DNA of 64,000 bases from Elusimicrobia bacterium GWA2_62_23 (lineage in GTDB: Bacteria; Elusimicrobiota; Elusimicrobia; Elusimicrobiales; UBA9959). Where the stretch lies: the NCBI GenBank assembly GCA_001799635.1, contig MGTV01000037.1, forward strand, positions 62,001-126,000, read 5' to 3'. Positions 53,255 to 61,943 of this stretch are shown piece after piece. Every line of letters starts with the position of its first letter. Position 1 is the first letter of the stretch. The notes under the pieces were generated by a model. It searched no databases, had not been told where the DNA came from, and saw nothing but the letters and a program-made list of their open reading frames with translations. The translations under genes were made by a program, and so were the position numbers.

Positions 53255-54262
53255 CTACTTTACTTCCCAGGCGTCGGGTCCGGCGAGCAGGGCTTCCAGC
53301 TCGTGCTCGCGGGTGTGCGCCACGTCCTTTACCTGGCCGTAGTACAGCTCCTCGAAAGAGGGCTTGGAGGTGGAGAGGAAGACGCCGAACGGCACCGGCA
53401 GCTCCGGCTGGGTGAAGCCGCTGAGGAGGTAAGCCATTTCGGCGTTGGTCTCGTCGTAAACGGCGACCTCGGCCGGGACCCGGCCGGGCTCGAAGGAGAC
53501 GACCGAAGGCTTGAAGCCCTTGAAGACTATGCCCTTGTCCCTGTTCTTGCCGAACACCAGAGGCTTGCCGTGCTCCACGCGCAGTATCACGTCCTCGCGG
53601 GTCTCCGGGTTCTTGAGCGGGTCGAATTCCTTGTCCGAGAACGGCACGCATTTCTGGAAGATCTCCACGAAAGTGGTGCCGTTGTGCTTGGCGGCGCGCT
53701 CGAGGATGGCGGTGGTGCCGGGCAGGTCATTGTCCAGGCCGCGCGCGACGAAGGTGCAGTCCAGGCCCACCGCGAAGCGGGCCGGGTTGAACGGGTAATC
53801 TATGGAGCCGGCCGGCGTGCTCTTGGTCTTGGTGCCGGGCTGGGTGGTAGGCGAGGCCTGGCCCTTGGTGAGCGCGTAGATGCGGTTATTGAACAGCACG
53901 ATCTTGAGACCTATGTTGCGGCGGATGGCGTGCATCATGTGGTTGCCGCCTATGGAGAGGCCGTCGCCGTCGCCGGTGATCACCCAGACCGCCAGGTCCG
54001 GGTTGGCCAGCTTCACGCCGGAAGCCACCGCGGCCGCGCGGCCGTGGATGGAGTGGAAGCCGTAGGTGTTGACGTAGTACGGGAAGCGGCTGGAGCAGCC
54101 GATGCCGGAGATGACGGCGTACTTCTCGTGCGGCAGGCCCATACCCGCGAACACCTTCTGCATCATGTTGAGAATGGCGAAATCGCCGCAGCCGGGGCAC
54201 CACTTGACCGGCAGCCCGGAGGCAAAATCCTTGGCGGTGAGCTTTACGGGTTCCATTTCCAT
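53255..54262 (-). CDS. korB: 2-oxoacid:ferredoxin oxidoreductase beta subunit (probably 2-oxoglutarate)
   Basis: 335-aa TPP-binding subunit. WCPGCGDFAILN, SGIGCSSRFPYY and GDGDGLSIGGNH (the GDG...N thiamine-diphosphate motif) are typical of KorB/PorB. FNNRIYALTKGQASPTT is the neighbouring family block. There is no ferredoxin domain. It works with korA immediately upstream and a separate ferredoxin. The 2-oxoglutarate assignment rests partly on the linked sucCD; a broad 2-oxoacid specificity is possible. Confidence 0.92.
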   Translation of the reverse strand: MEMEPVKLTAKDFASGLPVKWCPGCGDFAILNMMQKVFAGMGLPHEKYAVISGIGCSSRFPYYVNTYGFHSIHGRAAAVASGVKLANPDLAVWVITGDGDGLSIGGNHMMHAIRRNIGLKIVLFNNRIYALTKGQASPTTQPGTKTKSTPAGSIDYPFNPARFAVGLDCTFVARGLDNDLPGTTAILERAAKHNGTTFVEIFQKCVPFSDKEFDPLKNPETREDVILRVEHGKPLVFGKNRDKGIVFKGFKPSVVSFEPGRVPAEVAVYDETNAEMAYLLSGFTQPELPVPFGVFLSTSKPSFEELYYGQVKDVAHTREHELEALLAGPDAWEVK

Positions 54263-54263
54263 G

Positions 54264-56114
54264 TTATCTGCCCCCCAGGACTTCTTTGATCTTGGCGAGC
54301 ACCTCGTCCGAATTCAGCGGCTGGCCTTGCACCTTGTTCAGGCCTATGGCCTCCAGCAGGTACTCCGAACGCAGGATCAGGCGCAGCTGGCCGGTGTTCT
54401 CTTCCGGCAGCAGCACCTTTTTAAAGCGTTTGAGCAGCGCTCCCAGGTCCGGCGGCAGCGGCCAGACATGGCGCAGGTGCACGGAGGAGACCTGCAGCCC
54501 GGCCTTGCGGGCCTCGAACACCGCGGAGGTGATGGCGCCGTAGGTAGACCCCCAGCCCAGCACCAGCAGCTCGCCTTCGGCCTGGCCGTTTATCCTGGTG
54601 GGCGGGATCTCCCTGGCCACGCCGGCTATCTTTTCGGCGCGGATGCGCGTCATCGTCTCGTGGTTCTCTGGGTCGTAACTGATGGCGCCGCTGCCGTCAG
54701 CCTTCTCCAGGCCGCCTATGCGGTGCTCGTAGCCCTTGAGCCCCGGCCAGGCCCAGGGGCGGGCCAGCGTCTTAGGGTCGCGGCTGTAAGGCTTGAAGTC
54801 CGCGGGCGCCGGCAGAGGGGCGACCTCGAACTTGGGCAGCTCTGAAAGCTTGGGGATGCGGAACGGCTCCGAGCCGTTGGACAGGTAGGAATTGGACAGC
54901 ACTATCACCGGGGTCATGTACTTGACCGCGATGCGGGCGGCCTCCAGCGTGGTATTGAAGCAGTCCGCGGGGCTCGCCGCGGCCATCACCACCAGCGGGC
55001 ATTCGCCGTGCCGGCCGAACACGGCCTGCAGCAGGTCGCTCTGCTCGGTCTTGGTGGGCAGGCCGGTGGAGGGTCCGCCGCGCTGCACGTCTATGATCAC
55101 CATGGGCAGTTCGGTGATGACGCCCAGGCCTATGGCCTCTATCTTTAGCGACAGGCCGGGGCCGGAAGTGCCGGTGGCGGCCAGTTCACCGCCGAAAGCC
55201 GCGCCCACGGTGGAGCACATGGCGGCTATCTCGTCTTCGGCCTGGAACACCACCACGTCCGACGAGCGGTGCTTGGAAAGGGTGTGAAGGATCTCCGAGG
55301 CCGGGGTGATGGGGTAGGAGCCGTAAAAAAGTTTTTTCTTCAGGAGCTTGGCCGCGGTGATGAGCGCGTAGGCGGCGGCCTCGTTGCCGGTAAGGTTGCG
55401 GTACTTGCCCGGGGCCACGGGCCCCTTCTTCAACTGGAAGCGCGCGTCGAAGATCTCTGTGGTTTCGGCGTAGTCGTAGCCGGCCTCCAGCGCTTTCATG
55501 TTGGCCTCGGCCAGTTCGGGGGCTTTTTTGAACTTGGTCTTTATCCACTCCTTGGTGGGCCCCAGCGGCAGCCCGTACATCCAGAACATGATGCCGAGCA
55601 TGTAAAAATTCTTGCACTTCTGCGCCTGCGCGGGCGGCAGGCCGGAATCCTTCAGGGTGTTCTCGGTCAGCTTGGTGGCCGGCACGCCTATGACGCGGTA
55701 GTTGGCCAGGGTGCCGTCCTCGAGAGGGTTGGAGGTGTAACCGGCCTTGGCGAGCGAGGCCTGGGCGAAAGCGTCCGAATTGGCGATGATGACCGAGCCC
55801 TTGTCGAGACTCTTGAGGTTGACGGCCAGGGCGGCGGGGTTCATTACCACCAGCACGTTGGGTTTATTGCCCGGGGTGAGCACCGAATCGTCGCCGAAAC
55901 TGATCTGGAAGCCGCTGACGCCGGCCAGGGTGCCGGCCGGGGCGCGGATCTCCGCGGGGTAGTCGGGGAGGGTGCTGAGGTCGTTGCCGGCCACGGCGGT
56001 GGCGTTGGCGAACTGGCTGCCCACCAGTTGTATGCCGTCGCCCGAGTCCCCGGCGAAACGGACGGTGACCGAGTTGAGTTCGCTTACGTTCACGTTCTTG
56101 CCTGGTTCAGCCAT
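54264..56114 (-). CDS. korA: 2-oxoacid:ferredoxin oxidoreductase, fused gamma-alpha subunit
   Basis: 616 aa. The gamma domain comes first (about 10-190; VRFAGDSGDGIQLVGSQFA), then the alpha domain (about 205-615; YPITPASEILH, FQAEDEIAAMCSTVGAAFGGE, TGTSGPGLSLK). The fusion is the common KorA layout. It oxidises 2-oxoglutarate with CoA and ferredoxin to succinyl-CoA. The ATG at 56114 has GAGGTG upstream and is favoured over a GTG at 56135. One base separates its stop from korB. It is divergent from sucCD. Confidence 0.92.
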   Translation of the reverse strand: MAEPGKNVNVSELNSVTVRFAGDSGDGIQLVGSQFANATAVAGNDLSTLPDYPAEIRAPAGTLAGVSGFQISFGDDSVLTPGNKPNVLVVMNPAALAVNLKSLDKGSVIIANSDAFAQASLAKAGYTSNPLEDGTLANYRVIGVPATKLTENTLKDSGLPPAQAQKCKNFYMLGIMFWMYGLPLGPTKEWIKTKFKKAPELAEANMKALEAGYDYAETTEIFDARFQLKKGPVAPGKYRNLTGNEAAAYALITAAKLLKKKLFYGSYPITPASEILHTLSKHRSSDVVVFQAEDEIAAMCSTVGAAFGGELAATGTSGPGLSLKIEAIGLGVITELPMVIIDVQRGGPSTGLPTKTEQSDLLQAVFGRHGECPLVVMAAASPADCFNTTLEAARIAVKYMTPVIVLSNSYLSNGSEPFRIPKLSELPKFEVAPLPAPADFKPYSRDPKTLARPWAWPGLKGYEHRIGGLEKADGSGAISYDPENHETMTRIRAEKIAGVAREIPPTRINGQAEGELLVLGWGSTYGAITSAVFEARKAGLQVSSVHLRHVWPLPPDLGALLKRFKKVLLPEENTGQLRLILRSEYLLEAIGLNKVQGQPLNSDEVLAKIKEVLGGR

Positions 56115-56160
56115 TTTCGGCACCTCTGTGAGCACGCTGGGCCGCTGGACTTGCGGCGCA

Positions 56161-56194
56161 GATTTATACTACAAATTATAATATAAATCTTCAA
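56161..56194. promoter_or_regulatory. Shared korAB/sucCD control region with inverted repeat
   Basis: GATTTATA (56161-56168) and TATAAATC (56182-56189) form an exact 8-bp inverted repeat around 13 nt. The korA promoter overlaps it on the minus strand: TTGAAG (56189-56194), 17-bp spacer, TAGTAT (56166-56171). On the plus strand TATAAT (56177-56182) can serve sucC. A regulator bound here could control both operons. Confidence 0.6.
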
Positions 56195-56228
56195 ACCCGC
56201 CTCCGGGCGGCCAGGACAAGGATTTTAA

Positions 56229-57389
<1,161 letters not shown>

Positions 57390-57405
57390 TTTTCACGGAG
57401 AACCT

Positions 57406-58320
57406 ATGTCCATACTCTTGAACAAGAAGACCAAACTCATAGTGCACGGCTTCACCGGGGCGCAGGGGTCCTTCCACGCCCAGCAGTGCATAGATTACGG
57501 CTCCAACGTGGTGGGCGGTGTAACGCCCGGGAAAGGCGGCACCGAGCACCTGGGCCGCCCCGTGTTCAACACCGCCAAGGACGCCGTGAAGGCCACCGGG
57601 GCCAACGCCTCGCTCATCTTCGTCCCCCCGCCCTACGCGGCGGATTCCATCCTGGAAGCGGCCGACGCCGGCGTCGCCGTCATCATCTGCATCACCGAGG
57701 GCATCCCGGTGCTGGACATGGTGCGGGTGAAGAAGCGGCTGGCCGCCATCAACGCCTGCGGCCGCCAGGTCACCCTGGTGGGCCCCAACTGCCCCGGCGT
57801 CATCACCCCGGGCGAGTGCAAGGCCGGCATCATGCCGGGCTACATCCACAAGAAGGGCTCGGTGGGCGTGGTCTCGCGCTCGGGCACCCTCACCTACGAG
57901 GCCGTCTGGCAGGTGACCAGCCAGGGCCTGGGCCAGAGCTCCGTGGTGGGCATAGGCGGCGACCCGGTGCAGGGCATGAATTTCGTGGACGCGCTGCAGC
58001 TTTTCCAGGCGGACCCGCAGACCGAGGCCGTCATCATGATAGGCGAGATCGGCGGTTCCGCCGAGGAAGACGCCGCGAAGTACATAAAGAAGGAAATGAC
58101 CAAGCCGGTGTTCTGCTTCGTGGCCGGCAAGACCGCCCCCCCCGGCCGCCGCATGGGCCACGCGGGCGCCATAGTAGAAGGCAACGCCGGCACGCACGCC
58201 TCCAAGGTGGAGGCCCTGAAGAAGGCCGGGGCCACGGTAGTGGACAACCTCTCGGAGATCGGCGCGGCCGTGGCCGCCGGAATGAAAGGCAAGCCCAAAG
58301 CAAAAGCCGCCCGTAAATAG
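57406..58320 (+). CDS. sucD: Succinyl-CoA synthetase alpha subunit
   Basis: 304 aa. The CoA-binding Rossmann domain ([27 protein letters not shown]) is followed by the ligase domain, with the phospho-His in [11 protein letters not shown] and the CITEGIPV loop. GGAG precedes the ATG. A Lys/Ala-rich tail of about 10 residues ends the protein. It forms the heterodimer with SucC. Confidence 0.96.
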   Translation: MSILLNKKTKLIVHGFTGAQGSFHAQQCIDYGSNVVGGVTPGKGGTEHLGRPVFNTAKDAVKATGANASLIFVPPPYAADSILEAADAGVAVIICITEGIPVLDMVRVKKRLAAINACGRQVTLVGPNCPGVITPGECKAGIMPGYIHKKGSVGVVSRSGTLTYEAVWQVTSQGLGQSSVVGIGGDPVQGMNFVDALQLFQADPQTEAVIMIGEIGGSAEEDAAKYIKKEMTKPVFCFVAGKTAPPGRRMGHAGAIVEGNAGTHASKVEALKKAGATVVDNLSEIGAAVAAGMKGKPKAKAARK

Positions 58321-58361
58321 GTAGAATAGGCAGAGAGCGCGGGAATAGCGAAGCCGGCCGT

Positions 58362-59288
58362 ATGATAAAGAGATACAAGATCAAAGACCACCAGATAGCC
58401 CCCGTGGAAGCGGAGACCCCGGACATCTGGGTGGTGGTGAGCCCCACTGACGACGAGAAAAAGTGGCTGGTGGAGAATTTCCAGCTGGACGAGCACAACT
58501 TCAATTCCGCCTTCGACCCGGAAGAGCCCGCCCGCATGGAGTTCGAGCCGGACCACCTGGCCCTCATTTTCAAGCGCCCCAAGAACTACTCCTCCAAAGA
58601 CCATTTTATGTTCAAGGTGTCCTCCATGGGGCTGTTCCTGTTCAAGGACAAGCTCATCCTGGCCCTGTCCGAGGACATCAACATGTTCTCCGGCAAGTAC
58701 TTCAAGCACATCACCGGCATCCGCGAGATCTTCCTCAAGCTCATCTACAACTCCATCTTCCATTTCATGGAGCATCTCAAGGTCATTAACATGATCGCCG
58801 ACGAGATAGAGACCAAGATCACGCACTCCATGGAGAACCGCCACCTGCTCAACCTCTTCACGCTCGAGAAGAGCCTGGTATATTATCTCAACGCCATCAA
58901 CGCCAACTCGTACGTGATAGACCGCCTCAAACACAACACGGACAAGCTGGAGCTCACGCAGAAGAGCGTGGAGTTCCTCGACGACATCATCATCGAGAAC
59001 AACCAGTGCTACCGGCAGGCCGAGATCTATTCCAACATTTTCGCCTCGCTCGTGGGCGCGCGCGCCTCCATCGTGGCCAACAACCTCAATATCCTGATGA
59101 AGAACCTCAACGCCATCGTAATCGCGGTGGCGGTCCCCAGCTTCTTCGCCGGCGTGGGCGGCATGTCGGAACTCCACGCCATAACAGGCATCAGCAGCCC
59201 GCGCCTGGCCTACCCGCTCTTCCTGCTGGTCATGCTGGCGGTCGGCGCGGCCACCTTCGTCCTGATCAAGCGTTTAGAGAAGCATTAA
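58362..59288 (+). CDS. CorA-like divalent cation transporter, degenerate GMN motif
   Basis: 308 aa with the CorA layout: soluble alpha/beta N-domain (about 1-110), long helical stalk (about 120-245), and two C-terminal membrane helices (about 248-268 and 283-303). The universal YGMN signature after the first membrane helix is replaced by GVGGMSEL, so the Asn that lines the Mg2+ entry is missing. The protein ends in a basic KRLEKH, as in CorA. It may transport another ion or be altered in function. No Shine-Dalgarno is seen. It lies 41 bp after sucD. Confidence 0.75.
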   Translation: MIKRYKIKDHQIAPVEAETPDIWVVVSPTDDEKKWLVENFQLDEHNFNSAFDPEEPARMEFEPDHLALIFKRPKNYSSKDHFMFKVSSMGLFLFKDKLILALSEDINMFSGKYFKHITGIREIFLKLIYNSIFHFMEHLKVINMIADEIETKITHSMENRHLLNLFTLEKSLVYYLNAINANSYVIDRLKHNTDKLELTQKSVEFLDDIIIENNQCYRQAEIYSNIFASLVGARASIVANNLNILMKNLNAIVIAVAVPSFFAGVGGMSELHAITGISSPRLAYPLFLLVMLAVGAATFVLIKRLEKH

Positions 59289-59327
59289 GCCCCCACACCG
59301 CGCTCCTCCGGGCCGGCGGCCTTTTTT

Positions 59328-60638
59328 ATGCCCAAGCTATTCATAGTGTCCCTTGGCTGTCCAAAGAACCTCGCCGACGCGGAGGTGATGGCCGGCGAAC
59401 TGGCCGCGGCCGGCTGGGAGCTGACCGCCTCCGAGGAGGGCGCCGACGCGGCCCTGCTCAACACCTGCGCTTTCTTGAGTTCCGCCGTAAAGGAGTCGGA
59501 GGCCGAGCTGCGCCGCCTCCTGGCGCTCAAGGCCCGGGGCAAACTTTCCAAAGTCATGATCACCGGCTGCCTGGTGGAGCGTGAGAAGCAGAAACTCGCC
59601 CAACGCTTCCCCGGCCTGGACGCGGTGGTGGGCATCCACGCCCTGGCGCAGGCGGCCAAGGCGCTGGAAGAAGGCAAAACCTATATCCTGCCGGCGGAGG
59701 GACCGCTGGAATCGCCCCGGCTCAAGGCCCGCCTCACGGCCGCGCACAGCGCCTACCTCAAGGTCGCCGACGGCTGCGACAACCGCTGCGCCTACTGCCT
59801 TATCCCCTCTATCCGCGGCGGCTTCCGCTCCAAGCCCATGGAGTCGCTGATGGAAGAAGCCGGCCGCCTGGCCGGGTCGGGCGCCGTGGAGATCTCCCTG
59901 ATAGCCCAGGACACCACCTCTTACGGCGCCGACCTTTACGGCAAGCCCCGCCTGGCGGAACTCCTGGGCCGCCTCTCCCGGACGCCCGGAGTGAAGTGGT
60001 GGCGCCTGATGTACGTGTACCCGGAGCGCCTCAGCCGCGACCTGCTGCTGGCCATGCGCGACACCCGGGGCGTCTGCCGCTACCTGGACATGCCGCTGCA
60101 GCATATCGCCGACGGGGTGCTGAAGAAGATGCGCCGGGCCTCCACCGAGCGCTCCATAAAGGACAAGCTGGAAGAACTGCGCGCGCTCATGCCGGACATA
60201 GCCCTGCGCACCAATTTCATCACCGGCTTCCCCGGCGAGACCGAAGCCGATTTCGAGCGGCTGCTGGCTTTCGTGAAAGAAGCCAGGTTCGACAACGTGG
60301 CCGTCTTCCCCTACTCCAGGGAGCCCGGCACGCCCGCGGCCTCGCTGCCGGGCCAGGTACCTGAAAGGGTCAAGGCGGAACGGGTGGAAGCCCTGATCAA
60401 GGCGCAGAGCTCCGTTATAGACGGGATAAACGCGGGGCTGAAGGGAAAGCAGGCCCAGGTGCTGATGGATTCCCCCCTCTTCGGCCGCACCTACCGCGAC
60501 GCGCCCGAAATAGACGGCCGCGTGGAAATAGACCCGGGCACCGGCCCCAGGCCCAAACCGGGACAGCTGCTGAAGGTGAAGTTCACCGGCGCCTCCGGCT
60601 ACCTGCGCCGGGCCAAGCTGCTCCCCTTGCGCAGATAG
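59328..60638 (+). CDS. rimO: Ribosomal protein S12 methylthiotransferase
   Basis: 436 aa, normal length. UPF0004 domain (about 1-125) with three cluster Cys (SLGCPKN, NTCAFLSSA, TGCLVE), then the radical SAM domain with CDNRCAYC (about 147-154) and YLDMPLQHIAD, and a C-terminal TRAM domain (about 370-434). It adds a methylthio group to an Asp of ribosomal protein S12. The start at 59328 gives the usual MPKLFIVSLGCPKN. A T-run precedes the ATG, with no ribosome-binding site. Confidence 0.95.
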   Translation: MPKLFIVSLGCPKNLADAEVMAGELAAAGWELTASEEGADAALLNTCAFLSSAVKESEAELRRLLALKARGKLSKVMITGCLVEREKQKLAQRFPGLDAVVGIHALAQAAKALEEGKTYILPAEGPLESPRLKARLTAAHSAYLKVADGCDNRCAYCLIPSIRGGFRSKPMESLMEEAGRLAGSGAVEISLIAQDTTSYGADLYGKPRLAELLGRLSRTPGVKWWRLMYVYPERLSRDLLLAMRDTRGVCRYLDMPLQHIADGVLKKMRRASTERSIKDKLEELRALMPDIALRTNFITGFPGETEADFERLLAFVKEARFDNVAVFPYSREPGTPAASLPGQVPERVKAERVEALIKAQSSVIDGINAGLKGKQAQVLMDSPLFGRTYRDAPEIDGRVEIDPGTGPRPKPGQLLKVKFTGASGYLRRAKLLPLRR

Positions 60639-60740
60639 CGCTCAACCGCCGCAATATCTCCAACTCCCCAATGCGCTTGAATTTTCAATAAGCACGCACC
60701 CGAGGATGGCTATGTCCAGCAGTATGGCGTCCGGGAGAAA
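60639..60740. other. Intergenic region between convergent genes
   Basis: About 100 bp between the stops of rimO and the minus-strand wHTH gene. I see no clear terminator, repeat or small reading frame. Confidence 0.5.
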
Positions 60741-61253
60741 CTAGTCCAGTTCGACAGGGATAGAGTACCGGAATCCCCGGCCGGGGACGGACTGTATGCG
60801 AGCGGCCAGCCCAGGAGGCAGTTTACGGCGCAAGTTGCAGATATGTGTATCCACCAGGTTCTCTACTGCTACTGTTTTCCAAGCCCTGGAGATTATCTCC
60901 GCCCTGGAAAAGATCCTGGGACTTCCACTTACCAGAAAAGCCAGTAGGGCGAACTCCCGGCCTGTCAGGTTATCTATTACCTTTCCGCCGAAACTGATCA
61001 TACGGGATTCCGTGCATATACTCAATTCTTCTTCCGTATCACCAAGCGGAGCCTTCCCCCGCAGTATCTCGGAGAGCAGCGCAGACAGGTGCTCCCTACT
61101 CAGCGGACGTGCTGCGGCCTCCCCCCCGCAGGCCGGGAAGGGGCCTGCCCCGGTAAAGGCGTTTTCCGGCAGCACCAATTCCAACACAACCAGCCCGGGC
61201 CGGCTGCGCCGTAAGGACGCGGATAAAGGTCTGGCAGCGGCGGTCATGTTCAT
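60741..61253 (-). CDS. Orphan OmpR/PhoB-type winged-helix protein
   Basis: 170 aa. The C-terminal about 95 residues are a Trans_reg_C wHTH: LTGREFALLAFLVSGSPRIFSRAEI, then WKTVAVENLVDTHICNLRRKL and VPGRGFRYSI. The receiver domain with its phospho-Asp is absent. The N-terminal about 75 residues are not a recognisable receiver. No histidine kinase is nearby. It may therefore act without phosphorylation. It starts 9 bp after a 55-aa membrane-protein gene on the same strand. Confidence 0.8.
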   Translation of the reverse strand: MNMTAAARPLSASLRRSRPGLVVLELVLPENAFTGAGPFPACGGEAAARPLSREHLSALLSEILRGKAPLGDTEEELSICTESRMISFGGKVIDNLTGREFALLAFLVSGSPRIFSRAEIISRAWKTVAVENLVDTHICNLRRKLPPGLAARIQSVPGRGFRYSIPVELD

Positions 61254-61262
61254 TTCAGCGGG

Positions 61263-61430
61263 CTATCCCTCTAGGGGTAAATTCTTCACGGACCCGGCGA
61301 CAGGCAGGGACAGGCCCAGTGGCCAACTATCCGCCCCAACCGCGGTCTTTTTACCTGTCCGCGCTATCACAAACGCGAGCACCGCCAGCGCAGCCAATGC
61401 TGCCGCCATCAATATCGTCTTCAGGCGCAT
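61263..61430 (-). CDS. Small membrane protein, 55 aa
   Basis: Short gene with AGGAG upstream of the ATG. MRLKTILMAA then a hydrophobic Ala/Leu/Val helix (about 5-23) followed by RTGKK: a single-pass membrane protein or signal peptide, with a short 30-residue tail. It sits between the helical exported protein and the wHTH gene in one operon. No family is recognised. Confidence 0.6.
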   Translation of the reverse strand: MRLKTILMAAALAALAVLAFVIARTGKKTAVGADSWPLGLSLPVAGSVKNLPLEG

Positions 61431-61446
61431 AATTTAGTCACTTCTC

Positions 61447-61917
61447 CTAATTCTCAGCCTTTTTCTTATCTAGTTGGGGCTCCGCGCCAAGGCCAGGTTC
61501 CCGCACCGGGACTCCGGAATACAGCAGCTCTTTATACGCTTTTTCCGCTCCGGGATTTGACTCGATAAAAGAAGAGATCTCCGATTTGTGCGATTTGCGC
61601 AATTCCCGAACAGCCGCCTGCTGCCTTTTCCGCAGATCGGAAGAGATCTTTTCCTTACCAGTATGATGCGCTCCAGTCGCCAAGGAGCGAGCCTGTTTTC
61701 TTTCAGCGGCCTGGGCCCGCATGAGTTGAGAGATGGCGGCGGCCTGCCTCTTTTTAAGCTCCAGCAACGGCCGGGCCGCGGACCGCAATTCCTTTATTTC
61801 AGCGGGTGAGAAGGCCCGCGCGGCGGGAACGGGATGTTTTTTTTGAGCGGCATCCTTCGCCTGGGCGCCAATAACCATGAAGAACAACAGCGATCCTAAA
61901 AACATAAACCGGGCCAT
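61447..61917 (-). CDS. Small exported helical protein, Lys/Arg/Ala-rich
   Basis: 156 aa, start 61917 (MARFMFLGSLLFFMVIGAQA) because GGAGGGG lies directly upstream and the signal peptide is then complete. The mature part is nearly all helix, with many Lys, Arg, Gln and Glu residues (KKRQAAAISQLMRAQAAERKQ), coiled-coil-like and without cysteine. A role as periplasmic LTXXQ-like protein is possible but unproven. It precedes the 55-aa gene by 16 bp. Confidence 0.6.
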   Translation of the reverse strand: MARFMFLGSLLFFMVIGAQAKDAAQKKHPVPAARAFSPAEIKELRSAARPLLELKKRQAAAISQLMRAQAAERKQARSLATGAHHTGKEKISSDLRKRQQAAVRELRKSHKSEISSFIESNPGAEKAYKELLYSGVPVREPGLGAEPQLDKKKAEN

Positions 61918-61943
61918 GATCCCCTCCATTTTTCCTGCAAATA

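Noticed and set aside
57894-59177. 427-codon minus-strand frame over sucD and the CorA-like gene
   Set aside because: Antisense to two clear genes; no recognisable domains.
59288-59328. Intrinsic terminator before rimO (GGCCGGCGGCC followed by TTTTTT)
   Set aside because: The stem is too short and imperfect to support a terminator, though the T-run is real.
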